Assembly (NCBI GenBank): GCA_934394565.1
Contig: CAKRQV010000010.1
Coordinates: 39,719 to 103,718 of the forward strand
Source of the DNA: an uncultured Lachnospiraceae bacterium
Lineage (GTDB): Bacteria; Bacillota; Clostridia; Lachnospirales; Lachnospiraceae
DNA: 64,000 bases
Reading direction: 5' to 3'
A program made the translations under genes and the position numbers. Shown here piece by piece: positions 9,414 to 18,490 of the stretch (within the stretch, counting starts at the first letter, position 1; every line of letters starts with the position of its first letter). The notes under the pieces were generated by a model. It searched no databases, was not told where the DNA came from, and saw nothing but the letters and a program-made list of their open reading frames with translations.

Positions 9414-9471
9414 TAGTCTGCTCCAAAGAGCTGTATTTCATACGTTTTTCCTGCAGGCACAAGAGCCTTTA

Positions 9472-10140
9472 TTATTTTTCTTTCAGCATTCGGATGATCG
9501 ACTTCTGCTGGTTCTCGATATGGCTGCACAGAATCGTACGTGCTTCTTCCACGTTGCGTGCCTCAAGAGCTTCGCAGATCGCCTTGTGCTCTGCGGAAAG
9601 TCCTTTACGCACATCCTGGTTCTTCAGATGTTCGATACGGTAACGGTACATCTGTTCACGCAGGTTATTTGTAATATTACAAAGACAGGCATTATCTGTC
9701 GCTTTATAGATCAGGGAATGAAAATTCTCATCGGCCTGGGCCAGTGCAGTCAGATCATTCTTATCGATCGCTGCATCAAACTCTGCAGCCGCTGCACAGA
9801 TTGCTTTGAACTGCTCGTCCGTCATGCGTTCGCAGGCGAATCGCACAGCCATCTCTTCCAGACCGAGACGCACCTCCAGCACTTCCACCAGATCCTTCTC
9901 TGTGATCTGTGCCACCTGCGCACCACGCCGCGGCATCATGATCACCAGTCCCTCCTGTTCCAGCTTGTGGATGGCCTCACGTACCGGCGTACGGCTCACA
10001 CCCAGCTTGTTGGCCAGGGTAATCTCCATCAGACGTTCTCCCGGCTGCAGTTCTCCGGTCAGGATTGCCTGCCGCAGGGTCTTGAAAACCACGTCACGAA
10101 GCGGCAGATATTCATTCATATCCACATGAAAATCATTCAT
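9472..10140 (-). CDS. GntR family regulator, FadR/FCD type
   Basis: The product is 222 aa. An N-terminal winged helix-turn-helix (about 14-75) contains AILTGELQPGERLMEITLANKLGVSRTPVREA, the GntR hallmark (hallmark residues: the GERL and SRTPVREA parts). The C-terminal all-helical FCD domain has Glu/Arg/His residues suited to binding a metal and a small carboxylate ligand (RLGLEEMAV, FHSLIYKA, EHKAICEALE). The ATG follows CGGAGGAAC. It is downstream of ispE on the same strand; the target genes are not evident. Confidence 0.9.
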   Translation of the reverse strand: MNDFHVDMNEYLPLRDVVFKTLRQAILTGELQPGERLMEITLANKLGVSRTPVREAIHKLEQEGLVIMMPRRGAQVAQITEKDLVEVLEVRLGLEEMAVRFACERMTDEQFKAICAAAAEFDAAIDKNDLTALAQADENFHSLIYKATDNACLCNITNNLREQMYRYRIEHLKNQDVRKGLSAEHKAICEALEARNVEEARTILCSHIENQQKSIIRMLKEK

Positions 10141-10184
10141 CTTTTGTTCCTCCGCATAAAAAAGATTTATTGTTTTTAAATTAT

Positions 10185-11039
10185 TCAGTTAAAAAAGGTG
10201 GTCAGATATACGATCTGTGCCAACCCACTGGCCTTTAGCACCTGCTTTGCTCTCTCTCCCTGCACTTTGTCGTCAAATATGCCAAATACCGTAGGACCGC
10301 TGCCACTCATCATAGCACCCAGCGCACCGTTTTCCAGCATCCGCTTTTTGATCTCGCCGATCTGTGGATAAGCCGGTATCGTCACCGTTTCCAGTACATT
10401 TCCCATGCGTTCTGTCATCGCCTTGAGATCACCGGACTCGATTGCCGCACGGACACCATCGATATCCGGATGCGTCTCCAGCCGATCGAGATGGAGATTT
10501 TCGTAAACGAACTTTGTGGAAACACTGATCGGCGGTTTTGCGATCAGTACATACCCCTGCGGTGCCTTTGGCAGAATCGTCAGCTTTTCTCCGATACCTT
10601 CAGCCAGCGCTGTCCCCCGTAGAATACAATAGGGCACATCCGCACCGATCTTAACCGCGCGCTCCATCAGTGCTTGCTTTGAAAGCCCCAGGTCAAACAT
10701 ACGATTGACTCCCACTAAAACAGCTGCGGCATCTGCACTGCCGCCTGCCATACCTGCAGCCACCGGAATAAACTTCTCGAGCCGGATCAGCACACCTTCT
10801 TTGATCTGAAACTCATCCATCAGAAGCTTTGCTGCACGGTATACCAGATTATCTTCATTGACCGGCAGATACCGCAGATTTGTCATCACCTGTATCCCCG
10901 GCTTTATCCGGTGTGTCAGCTCTATGCTGTCATACATCCGGATTGTCTGCATGATCATACGGACTTCGTGGTAACCGTCCTCACGTTTACGCACCACATC
11001 CAGTCCCAGATTGATCTTTGCCATTGCTCGTAATCTCAT
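10185..11039 (-). CDS. ispE: 4-diphosphocytidyl-2-C-methyl-D-erythritol kinase
   Basis: The product is 284 aa. It phosphorylates CDP-methylerythritol in the MEP isoprenoid pathway in the cytoplasm. GHMP-kinase motifs are clear: AKINLGLDVVRKREDGYHEV at the N-terminus, the ATP loop PVAAGMAGGSADAAAVL in the middle, and MMSGSGPTVFGIF near the C-terminus. Length is normal. It lies in a same-strand series between the SPOCS-LysM gene and the GntR gene, with gaps of 98 and 44 bp. No other MEP gene is in the window. Confidence 0.95.
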   Translation of the reverse strand: MRLRAMAKINLGLDVVRKREDGYHEVRMIMQTIRMYDSIELTHRIKPGIQVMTNLRYLPVNEDNLVYRAAKLLMDEFQIKEGVLIRLEKFIPVAAGMAGGSADAAAVLVGVNRMFDLGLSKQALMERAVKIGADVPYCILRGTALAEGIGEKLTILPKAPQGYVLIAKPPISVSTKFVYENLHLDRLETHPDIDGVRAAIESGDLKAMTERMGNVLETVTIPAYPQIGEIKKRMLENGALGAMMSGSGPTVFGIFDDKVQGERAKQVLKASGLAQIVYLTTFFN

Positions 11040-11137
11040 GATTTTTGTCTTCCTCTATCTGTTTCGCACTTTGTATACAGTACAACATTCACTGTACCAT
11101 AAAAAATACAAAATGCAAAGAGATAATTGGTAAATTT

Positions 11138-12697
11138 TTAACTTTCTACCTTTTTTACAAGAAACAGCGTCTGCCCTGGTTCAGGTTCACCCTGCAGTTC
11201 ATTTAGCGCCATGATCTCATCCACTGTAGTATAATAGGTTTTTGCCAGATCCCACAGCGTATCTTCTGGTCCTATCCTGCAGCAGACAATCCCCGGAAGT
11301 GTCCGGATTTTTTCCATATCCAGGGGCTTTGTCTCCATCTCACGAAGCAGCGGAATTTCTTTTTTCTGTACAACCAGCGCACTGCAGCTGATCATAGCCC
11401 GGATCTCAATCTCATGACTGTCAGCCATCGTTGTTGACAGCTGTTCAAGATCCGTCTGCAGCTCATACCCGATCTCTCCCCGCATATCCGGCACTTCGAT
11501 CAGCTGCCCAAAGGGAAGCACTGTTTCCATGGCATAAAATGGCATCTCATCATCACTGACAATATACAGGATCCGCACCTTCAATATCCCTTCTACTTCC
11601 AGCCCTGTCGGTGTGACATGGCACTCATCCACACGCAGTCTGGCATTGCTGTGGCAGATCTGCAGGATTTTTCCCTGGGCCTCCCCTGTATCAACCCTGT
11701 CACTGACACGGCATTTGGCTTCATTGCGTACCAGCAAATGTTCGATTACAGTAGCCTCCGTCACCGGCTGGCACTCCCTGACCGGATCGCAGACATCCAT
11801 CAGCAGGGAAAACTCTTCTTCCTTTTGCAGGCAAATCTCTGTCTCCAGTACAGCTTCTGCCTGAAGCAAACGTTCTTCCCCGTTAGTATCCGGCTGGATA
11901 TGGATTTCTTCCTGCACAAGCCGTACTGCAATATCCGGCAGATGGTCCGCATGACAGGCTTCACAGGACAGTGTACCATTTACAGGGATCACCTGTTCGA
12001 TCCATTCCGGTGGACTTAACGGATCGTCCCCTGTATACAAAAGGAAGACAAACAGTTCTCCCGTATAGGCGATCTCCCCCTCCATACAGCGGAATTTCAA
12101 CCCACGCACCTCTATTTCCTGCCACAGCACCTGTTCGATCTCCTGCTTATTGGAAGGCAAAAGAAGTTCTTCCTTTAAATGAATGGCTTCTTTCCTATGT
12201 ACTTTCAATCCGAGAATAGCCTCTTTCTGTGTCCGGCACGACAATCCTTCTTCTTTCACGACATCCAGTGGCAGAAGCAACGTGCATTTTTCCTGTACAT
12301 CCGCCCGGAAAGAAATTACAGCCTGAACTCCCAGCTTTCGCGGATGAATCAGACGCAGCGTCAGATCTTCCAGTTCCCATTTCAGCCGGATTTTGTCACC
12401 CTCATGGACGCCCTCCAGTCGGATTGTCTCTTCAACCGGAATCTGTCCTGTAAAACTTTTGATACTCCGTTCTTCATCATCTGTTACATACAGCAGGCAA
12501 AAAACCAACTGTCCGGACAAAAGCACCGCATCGTCTCCCACCTGTACATCCTTAATCTGCACGCTGCCTTTTTTCTGGATCATCCGACCCACATCCGGAC
12601 AGCTGTCCGGTACATTCACCTCTTCATCACAGGTGATCTGGCTCTGGGCACTGCTTTTTTTGCAGAGCACCGGATATTCCTGCTTTTTTAATTCCAT
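11138..12697 (-). CDS. SPOCS (DUF3794) repeat and LysM domain protein
   Basis: The product is 519 aa. An N-terminal DUF3794 unit carries CDEEVNVPDSCPDVGRMIQ. Related SPOCS-type repeats continue to about residue 450. A C-terminal LysM domain (about 470-515) has GPEDTLWDLAKTYYTTVDEI and LNELQGEPEPGQTLFLV. SPOCS proteins are spore-coat or cortex-associated in Firmicutes and LysM binds peptidoglycan, so assembly on the forespore surface is the likely role. No signal peptide is seen, as usual for coat proteins made in the mother cell. A lipoprotein gene precedes it by 29 bp. Confidence 0.85.
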   Translation of the reverse strand: MELKKQEYPVLCKKSSAQSQITCDEEVNVPDSCPDVGRMIQKKGSVQIKDVQVGDDAVLLSGQLVFCLLYVTDDEERSIKSFTGQIPVEETIRLEGVHEGDKIRLKWELEDLTLRLIHPRKLGVQAVISFRADVQEKCTLLLPLDVVKEEGLSCRTQKEAILGLKVHRKEAIHLKEELLLPSNKQEIEQVLWQEIEVRGLKFRCMEGEIAYTGELFVFLLYTGDDPLSPPEWIEQVIPVNGTLSCEACHADHLPDIAVRLVQEEIHIQPDTNGEERLLQAEAVLETEICLQKEEEFSLLMDVCDPVRECQPVTEATVIEHLLVRNEAKCRVSDRVDTGEAQGKILQICHSNARLRVDECHVTPTGLEVEGILKVRILYIVSDDEMPFYAMETVLPFGQLIEVPDMRGEIGYELQTDLEQLSTTMADSHEIEIRAMISCSALVVQKKEIPLLREMETKPLDMEKIRTLPGIVCCRIGPEDTLWDLAKTYYTTVDEIMALNELQGEPEPGQTLFLVKKVES

Positions 12698-12726
12698 ACG
12701 CTCCCTCCTGCAACTGCTGTCTTGTT

Positions 12727-13152
12727 TTACGGTTCAAAAATGACTGGCAGATCCAGATACTCTGTTTTAACCACCAGCCAGGGTGCCGTACTGGCATTGT
12801 TTTCGCTGTTTTCTTCCATTTCTTCACCTTCCGGACCGATCAGCTCTGCCTGAAAGTAGATGGCATCCTTTGTTGCCGTAAGATGATTCACCCGGATACT
12901 GTACCCACCGCTTTGCTGCACAGGATACCCACAGAGCAGATACAGGCTGTCGCCGTACTGACAGGCTGTTTCAAACGATGTACCCAGTTTTTCGTCCAGC
13001 ACAGCTTCCACTTCCTCCGGCAGTTCACTTCGGGGCGTCACCGTAAAATCCAGCTGGTGTCCCTCTTCCCTGTGGAGTATTTCTGCCGAGCAGGCGCAAA
13101 GGCAAAGCAACAGGCAAAGCAGCAGAGCAAACAGACATGTTTTTTGTTTCAT
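12727..13152 (-). CDS. Small lipoprotein with PrcB-like domain
   Basis: The product is 141 aa from the ATG at 13152. The N-terminus is a lipoprotein signal with a cysteine-rich hydrophobic core ending in LCACSAEI. The mature part resembles the PrcB C-terminal domain: a strand ending in QQSGGYSIRVNHL, an acidic loop, and a final PWLVVKTEYLDLPVIF strand. Such domains occur in secreted proteins and often interact with proteases or the envelope. It is 29 bp upstream of the SPOCS-LysM gene, so a sporulation or envelope role is a weak inference. Confidence 0.6.
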   Translation of the reverse strand: MKQKTCLFALLLCLLLCLCACSAEILHREEGHQLDFTVTPRSELPEEVEAVLDEKLGTSFETACQYGDSLYLLCGYPVQQSGGYSIRVNHLTATKDAIYFQAELIGPEGEEMEENSENNASTAPWLVVKTEYLDLPVIFEP

Positions 13153-13238
13153 ACTTCCTCCTGGTTCCCCCATATGCCATATATTCCTCTTTTATTGTAT
13201 GTGTCGTTGGAAAAATTATGTCTTTTTCCAGCCCTGGC

Positions 13239-13267
13239 TTGCAAGTCCACAGGCACTACCGTATAAT
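13239..13267 (+). promoter_or_regulatory. Promoter of plsC
   Basis: TTGCAA (13239-13244) and TATAAT (13262-13267) are separated by exactly 17 bp. The transcript would start about 24 bp before the plsC ATG at 13298. Confidence 0.8.
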
Positions 13268-13297
13268 AAAAAGCAACAAAGAACAGGAGAGTATCAT

Positions 13298-14029
13298 ATG
13301 ATTCGTTTACTGGTTATCGCACTATTTTTAATTGTATTTTTTATTTTTTCTATTCCGTTGTATCTGATCGAATGGCTGATCGGCAAGGTGAATCCGCATG
13401 CGAGGGATATTTCTTCTCTGCGGATCGTGCAGGGAGCGTTTAAGATCATTCTGTTTCTGTCAGGTTGTAAGCTGACGGTAATAGGTGAGGAACATGTACC
13501 GAAGGATGAGACAGTGCTCTATATTGGTAATCACCGCAGCTTTTTTGATGTAGTGATCACGTATGCACGCTGCCCTGGATTGACAGGCTATCTGGCGAAG
13601 AAGGAAATCGAAAAGGTACCGTTTCTTTCTACGTGGATGCGGTATCTGTACTGCCTGTTTCTGGATCGAAAGGATATCAAGCAGGGATTAAAGACAATTC
13701 TTACGGCGATTGATCATGTAAAACAGGGAATTTCGATCTTTATTTTTCCAGAAGGTACGCGCAGTACAGGGGCAGATCAGGCAGAGCTGCTGCCGTTTCA
13801 CGAAGGAAGCTTTAAAGTAGCAACAAAGACGGACTGTCTCATCGTGCCGGTGGCTCTAACAAATACTTCGCAGATTCTGGAAGATCATTTTCCATTTATC
13901 AAAAGCACACAGGTTACGCTGGAATACGGGAAGCCGTTTCGACCGTCGGAGCTTTCGAAGGAAGACAGGAAGGTGATTGGAAGCTATACACGGGATATTA
14001 TCCAGAAGATGGTACAGAAGAATAGTTGA
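13298..14029 (+). CDS. plsC: 1-acyl-sn-glycerol-3-phosphate acyltransferase
   Basis: The product is 243 aa from the ATG at 13298, chosen because AGGAGA lies eight bases upstream and a consensus promoter ends at 13267; an in-frame ATG at 13199 lies upstream of that promoter. It acylates lysophosphatidate to phosphatidate at the membrane. A hydrophobic N-terminal anchor is followed by the acyltransferase motifs NHRSFFD, the KKEIEKVPF segment and FPEGTRST. It is one of few plus-strand genes here and converges with murF across palindromic element E2. Confidence 0.93.
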   Translation: MIRLLVIALFLIVFFIFSIPLYLIEWLIGKVNPHARDISSLRIVQGAFKIILFLSGCKLTVIGEEHVPKDETVLYIGNHRSFFDVVITYARCPGLTGYLAKKEIEKVPFLSTWMRYLYCLFLDRKDIKQGLKTILTAIDHVKQGISIFIFPEGTRSTGADQAELLPFHEGSFKVATKTDCLIVPVALTNTSQILEDHFPFIKSTQVTLEYGKPFRPSELSKEDRKVIGSYTRDIIQKMVQKNS

Positions 14030-14046
14030 ACATAGTGTAGCTGCAG

Positions 14047-14295
14047 GCTGACCGTGCAGATTGTGCAGAGCGGGAGCCAGACAGGAGAGCGGCATATATC
14101 TCAGCTGAAACAAGTGCAACGCTTCGCCGAACTAACGTCTAACTTCATCTAACGCGCTCGCTAAAGCGAGCTCGCGCGTAAGATTACGTAAGACGTGGAT
14201 TTCGTCGAAGCTAAGGGCGCACTTTGAATCGTTTCAGCTGAGATATATGCCGCTCTCCTGTCTGGCTCCCGCTCTGCACAATCTGCACGGTCAGC
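14047..14295 (+). repeat. Large palindromic repeat, copy E2
   Basis: Two 65-base arms (14047-14111 and 14231-14295) are exact reverse complements, 65 of 65. They enclose a 119-base core. In the core AAGTGC pairs GCACTT, GCTTCG pairs CGAAGC, ACGTCT (14135-14140) pairs AGACGT (14191-14196), ACGCGC pairs GCGCGT, and CTCGCT pairs AGCGAG at the tip. The element fills the gap between the plsC and murF stop codons. Flanks show no T tract typical of a simple terminator. Confidence 0.95.
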
Positions 14296-14310
14296 TGCCA
14301 CGGAAGGTTT

Positions 14311-15684
14311 TTACATTGACTTGAAGGCTTCTACGATTTTCTCGAAATGCATGAAATGAGAAGCTTTTACAAGGATCGTATCTCCGGGGGCGGTAAGGGC
14401 AGAAAGATTCTCGAGAAGTTCATCGAGGGTGGCAAAATGTCTGGTCACAAGAGACGGATTGGCTTCTTTGGCTTTCTGTTCGAGGCCTTTTGTGAGGGTT
14501 CCGACGGTGTAAAGGACATCGATCTTTAATGTACCGGCGAAGGCGCCGACTTCTTCGTGGAGAGAAGCTTCATTTTCGCCGAGTTCGCCCATATCACCGA
14601 GTATGGCAATGCGACGTCCCTGGCCTTCTTCGAGGATCTGGAGAGAGGCTTTCATGGAGACAGGGTTTGCATTATAGCAGTCGTCTACGACAACCCGACC
14701 TGCAAGATCGAGGATATTGAATCTGCCGCTTAAAGGTTTAAGTTTTTCGATGCCATTGCAGATCTGATCAAGTGTCATACCAAAGGTGAGGCCAACGGCG
14801 GTTCCGGCGAGGGCATTATAGACCATATGACTGCCGGGGAGGGGAATCTGCACGGTGCAGAGCTGCCCATCGGCATGGATCTGGCAGCGGGTGCCTTTAA
14901 GGCCCATGGGTTCAATCTGATCTGCCCAGACGGGGAAGGCACTGTTTAAGCCAAAAAATACGGGGTTTTTTCCGTGTACTTCCTGAATCTGACACAGTTT
15001 GTCATCATCACCGTTGACAATGACTGTGCCATCTTTCTGCAGCCAGTCAAACATTTCTGTCTTGGCTCTGAAGATACCGTCCCTTGTCTTTAAGTTTTCC
15101 AGATGACACCAGCCGATATTCGTGATCACGCTGACTTTCGGGCGGGCAATTTTTGCCAGACGAGTCATTTCGCCAAAGTCGCTGATACCCATTTCAAGTA
15201 CGGCGATCTCATCTTCGTCGCGCAGGCGGAATACGGTCAGGGGCAATCCAAGTTCGTTATTAAAATTGCCAAGAGTTTTTAAAACACGATATTTTTCGCC
15301 CAGAACGGCGGCGATCATCTCCTTGGTGCTGGTTTTTCCGACGCTGCCGGTGATTCCCACCACGGGAATGCTGAGGATTTTCAAATAAGCCTCTGCCAGA
15401 TCCTTTACAGCCTGCAAAGAGGACGCTACTTTGATCCACGGATAGTCTGTCTCTCCCAGATCCTGCTCGGACAGCGTGACCAGTGCACCTTTTTCCATGA
15501 CCTGCGGGATAAAACTGTGACCATCCGCTCTGGCGCCGACGATGGGGACATATAAGCAGCCCTTTTCAATCTTTCTGCTGTCTGTGCTTACGGCTGTGAT
15601 TTCTGTGTCCAGACAGTCCTGCGGTCCATGACAGGTTCCGTTGCAGACTTCTGCGATTTTCTTGATCGTTAATTCTCTCATCAT
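14311..15684 (-). CDS. murF: UDP-MurNAc-tripeptide-D-alanyl-D-alanine ligase
   Basis: The product is 457 aa. It adds D-Ala-D-Ala to the UDP-MurNAc tripeptide, the last cytoplasmic step of muropeptide assembly. The Mur ligase order is visible: an N-terminal domain with SRKIEKGCLYVPIVG, the ATP loop GITGSVGKTSTKEM (about 115-128), the central VLEMGISDFGEM, and the C-terminal domain with DDCYNANPVSMKASL and ILGDMGELG. Two adjacent ATGs are possible. The ddl gene lies just upstream, supplying the dipeptide substrate. Confidence 0.96.
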   Translation of the reverse strand: MMRELTIKKIAEVCNGTCHGPQDCLDTEITAVSTDSRKIEKGCLYVPIVGARADGHSFIPQVMEKGALVTLSEQDLGETDYPWIKVASSLQAVKDLAEAYLKILSIPVVGITGSVGKTSTKEMIAAVLGEKYRVLKTLGNFNNELGLPLTVFRLRDEDEIAVLEMGISDFGEMTRLAKIARPKVSVITNIGWCHLENLKTRDGIFRAKTEMFDWLQKDGTVIVNGDDDKLCQIQEVHGKNPVFFGLNSAFPVWADQIEPMGLKGTRCQIHADGQLCTVQIPLPGSHMVYNALAGTAVGLTFGMTLDQICNGIEKLKPLSGRFNILDLAGRVVVDDCYNANPVSMKASLQILEEGQGRRIAILGDMGELGENEASLHEEVGAFAGTLKIDVLYTVGTLTKGLEQKAKEANPSLVTRHFATLDELLENLSALTAPGDTILVKASHFMHFEKIVEAFKSM

Positions 15685-15699
15685 TTCTTTAATAAAACA

Positions 15700-15731
15700 G
15701 TCACACCGTCTGGATTTCCATACAGTGTGAC
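15700..15731 (-). terminator. Hairpin between ddl and murF
   Basis: GTCACAC (15700-15706) pairs with GTGTGAC (15725-15731), and the minus strand continues with a short T-rich run. It starts 16 bp before the murF start codon, so it may attenuate read-through from ddl into murF. Confidence 0.5.
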
Positions 15732-15812
15732 AGTCTTAACTCTCCTTACTACTATTTTACTGCTCTGCTGTTCGAAGGGTATTGTGGACAGTTTACAGCT
15801 TATATGTGGATT

Positions 15813-16832
15813 TTATGCTTCTTTGGATACTTCAATCAGACGCATACACAGCTGTCCGAAGTCCATGCCAATCACAGCGGCCTCCTGCGGCAGCAAACTG
15901 GTCGGGGTCATACCCGGCAGAGTGTTGGCTTCGAGGCAATACATGGAACCATCCGCTTTCATCAGAAAATCAAGACGGCCATAGCCTGTGATACCCAGTG
16001 CTTTTGCACCGGCCTCTGCGTACTGCTGCATCTGCTTTGTCTCTTCCTCTGTCAGACGGGCCGGACAGTATTCGTTGGTCGCACCCTTGGAGTATTTGTT
16101 CTTATAATCGTAAAAACCTTCAATCGGAGCGATCTCGATAATCGGCAGTGCTTCTCCGGCAATCACACCTACGGAAAACTCACGTCCGGCGATATATTCC
16201 TCCACAACGACCTCTCTCTCGTAACGGAAAGCCTCGTCAAGGGCAGCCTGCAGATCCTTCTTGTCCTGTACGATGCTGACACCGACGCTTGAACCACCGC
16301 AGCACGGCTTTACAACCAGCGGAAGCGGCATATCTGCCAGACTGTCTGTGCCAGACGATGTGATCTTTCTGCCCATCGGAACCGGTACCCCGGCATAATG
16401 TAAAAGCTCCTTGCTGAGTGCTTTGTCCATAGAAAGGGCACTGCTCAGATAGCCTGTACCTGTATAGCGGATACCAAACAGATCAAAGGCCGCCTGTACT
16501 TTGCCGTTTTCTCCATCTGCACCATGCAGTGCCAGAAAGACTACATCGGCAGCCTTACAAATTTCCAGCACATTCGGGCCGAAAAATTCTTTTTTTGATT
16601 GTATCATTTCCTGAATTTTTTCATCAAAAGAATGGATATAGGCTACATCCTCCGCAATATCATGGATATCTGCAAACGCTGTCTTTGCATCTACCTGTTC
16701 TGTTCCACAATATACATCCAGAAGGATTGCATTTTCTCCTCTGCTTCGCAACGCTTTGCATACTTCTGTACCTGAAACGATAGATACGCTTCTTTCTGTA
16801 CTGATGCCTCCTGCTAATACAACAATTTTCAT
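15813..16832 (-). CDS. ddl: D-alanine-D-alanine ligase
   Basis: The product is 339 aa, an ATP-grasp ligase making D-Ala-D-Ala for cell-wall synthesis. Seen motifs are the N-terminal VVLAGGISTERSVSIVSG, the FLALHGADGENGKVQ segment, the ATP-binding PLVVKPCCGGSSVGVSIV, VVEEYIAGREFSVGVI, and the C-terminal CLEANTLPGMTPTSLLPQEA. The region where Ddl proteins carry a Tyr (vancomycin-sensitive type) versus Phe was not resolved by eye. It forms a same-strand wall-synthesis group with murF and the L,D-transpeptidase. Confidence 0.95.
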   Translation of the reverse strand: MKIVVLAGGISTERSVSIVSGTEVCKALRSRGENAILLDVYCGTEQVDAKTAFADIHDIAEDVAYIHSFDEKIQEMIQSKKEFFGPNVLEICKAADVVFLALHGADGENGKVQAAFDLFGIRYTGTGYLSSALSMDKALSKELLHYAGVPVPMGRKITSSGTDSLADMPLPLVVKPCCGGSSVGVSIVQDKKDLQAALDEAFRYEREVVVEEYIAGREFSVGVIAGEALPIIEIAPIEGFYDYKNKYSKGATNEYCPARLTEEETKQMQQYAEAGAKALGITGYGRLDFLMKADGSMYCLEANTLPGMTPTSLLPQEAAVIGMDFGQLCMRLIEVSKEA

Positions 16833-16909
16833 TTCTGTCTCCTCACTGCAGTCTATCTGCTTTCTGCGCCTTGTCTGCTCTGATACTGTATCCCGTATGT
16901 ACGGCTGCT

Positions 16910-18352
16910 TTATTCACCATACACAACGACAGGAGTACCTTTGCTCACTATATTATATATTTTTTCACAGGCCGCCCTCGGCGTATTCACACAACCGTGG
17001 GAACCATGCTTTTTATAGATGTCTCCACCATACTCACTTCTCCAGCGATCCGCATCATGGATACCGACATTCCCATTAAATGGCATCCAGAAATCTACCG
17101 GCGAACGGTATTCCAGATTATTTTCTTCACCCAGAATAGCATCTCTCTTCTTATAGATAATCGACCAGATACCATTGGACGGTGTCTCGCTGCCTTCAAC
17201 CTTTTTACCGGTAACAACCGGAGTCTCTACTTTCAGCTTGCCATCCTGATAACAATACATCTTCTGATGCGTAATGTCTACCTCTACATATGTACCACCA
17301 ATGTCATCGGCACCACGGCTGGCTGCAGAATAATGATATTCTACCTCCATATCCTTCTGCTCACCACTTTTGATTGCTTCGATCATTTTCGCCACGGTAT
17401 CGTCCTGTTTCATCCGCCAGCCATAAAATCCACCGCTCAGGGTAATGGTCTTGCCATCGTGCTTTTTAAACTCGTGCGGCTTGCCCAGGGTATCATACTT
17501 CTTTGCCATATTCACACGGACAAACTCCTGAATTGCAGACTCCACAAGCTCCGGATTGCCATCCTCATCCAATACCGGCAGTCCGTCATCCCCTTTTTTG
17601 AGCCATTCCTTGATCTGGGATCCATCTACGATCACCTTGCGGTCATCGCCACCGAAATCGTAGGTCAGCTTTGCCGACAGATATGTATTGACACTGTTGA
17701 CCAGCTTGTTCAGCTCTTCATTATCACTGGTCACCTCCGGTGTCAGATAGCAGCCGGCCTCATCAAGATTTACTGACTCAGCATGGGCATCAACGGCTTC
17801 CAGAACCGCATTCAGTACCTTGTCAAAATCCAGCTGTGTACCCTGCACCTCCGGTACTATCTCATAAGAGGAATCCCCCTCCTTGATATAGGCATTCTCC
17901 GGAGAAGTATAATTGCCCTCAGCAAAACATTTGAGGCCTTTTAAAACTTCACTGGCCTTATCCTTATCGTAACTGGAAATCGCAGAAACTTCGTTCTCCC
18001 TTTCCTTAAATACCTCCAGAATCCAAGTGTAGGCATTCTGCTCCTGCAAAAGTCTGTCTACCGACTGGTCATCCTCATAGGTAAATCCCAGATCACTGGC
18101 CAGCAGACGCTCTGTGATACCATTGCGTTCCTCAATATTGATGGCATAGGTCATGATCTCATCCGTGATCTGCTCCTTGACCTCTTCCACCGTCAGATTA
18201 CTGCAGTCATAACCGTTGATCTGTGTGCCCTTAAAAAAATGGGTCGTATAATATCTGGCTACCGCCCCGTAACAGATCGCAGCTACTAAAAGAATGAATA
18301 CCAAAATCCCGAAAACTACGATCTTCCATGTCTTGATTTTCTTTTTTTGCAT
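16910..18352 (-). CDS. L,D-transpeptidase with PGBD-like domains
   Basis: The product is 480 aa. One membrane anchor (about 11-34) is followed by an extracellular stretch like the PF12229 peptidoglycan-binding repeats, for example ITERLLASDLGFTYEDDQSVDRLL. The YkuD catalytic domain spans about 350-478. It holds the His of NVGIHDADRW and the catalytic Cys in SHGCVNTPRAACEKIY. Such enzymes make 3-3 cross-links in peptidoglycan or attach proteins to it. It lies upstream of ddl and murF. Its own promoter lies at 18393-18421. Confidence 0.93.
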   Translation of the reverse strand: MQKKKIKTWKIVVFGILVFILLVAAICYGAVARYYTTHFFKGTQINGYDCSNLTVEEVKEQITDEIMTYAINIEERNGITERLLASDLGFTYEDDQSVDRLLQEQNAYTWILEVFKERENEVSAISSYDKDKASEVLKGLKCFAEGNYTSPENAYIKEGDSSYEIVPEVQGTQLDFDKVLNAVLEAVDAHAESVNLDEAGCYLTPEVTSDNEELNKLVNSVNTYLSAKLTYDFGGDDRKVIVDGSQIKEWLKKGDDGLPVLDEDGNPELVESAIQEFVRVNMAKKYDTLGKPHEFKKHDGKTITLSGGFYGWRMKQDDTVAKMIEAIKSGEQKDMEVEYHYSAASRGADDIGGTYVEVDITHQKMYCYQDGKLKVETPVVTGKKVEGSETPSNGIWSIIYKKRDAILGEENNLEYRSPVDFWMPFNGNVGIHDADRWRSEYGGDIYKKHGSHGCVNTPRAACEKIYNIVSKGTPVVVYGE

Positions 18353-18392
18353 CTATATCCCCCTTGCTCGTAAAATCCCCTTAATATGCCCT

Positions 18393-18421
18393 ATTGTATC
18401 ACTGTTCTTACGCAGGGTAAA
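18393..18421 (-). promoter_or_regulatory. Promoter of the L,D-transpeptidase gene
   Basis: On the minus strand TTTACC (18421-18416) and TACAAT (18398-18393) are 17 bp apart, about 40 bp before the start codon. It matches four of six bases at -35 and five of six at -10. Confidence 0.6.
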
Positions 18422-18490
18422 TAGGCGAAAAATGAAAAAAGTGGATGTTTCTTTTTTCTCAATCTACCACTCCCCGTTTTTTCTTTAGCA

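Noticed and set aside
14047..14295. Reading the palindromic elements as plain rho-independent terminators
   Set aside because: Arms are far longer than needed, no T tract follows consistently, and the conserved multi-stem core would be unexplained.
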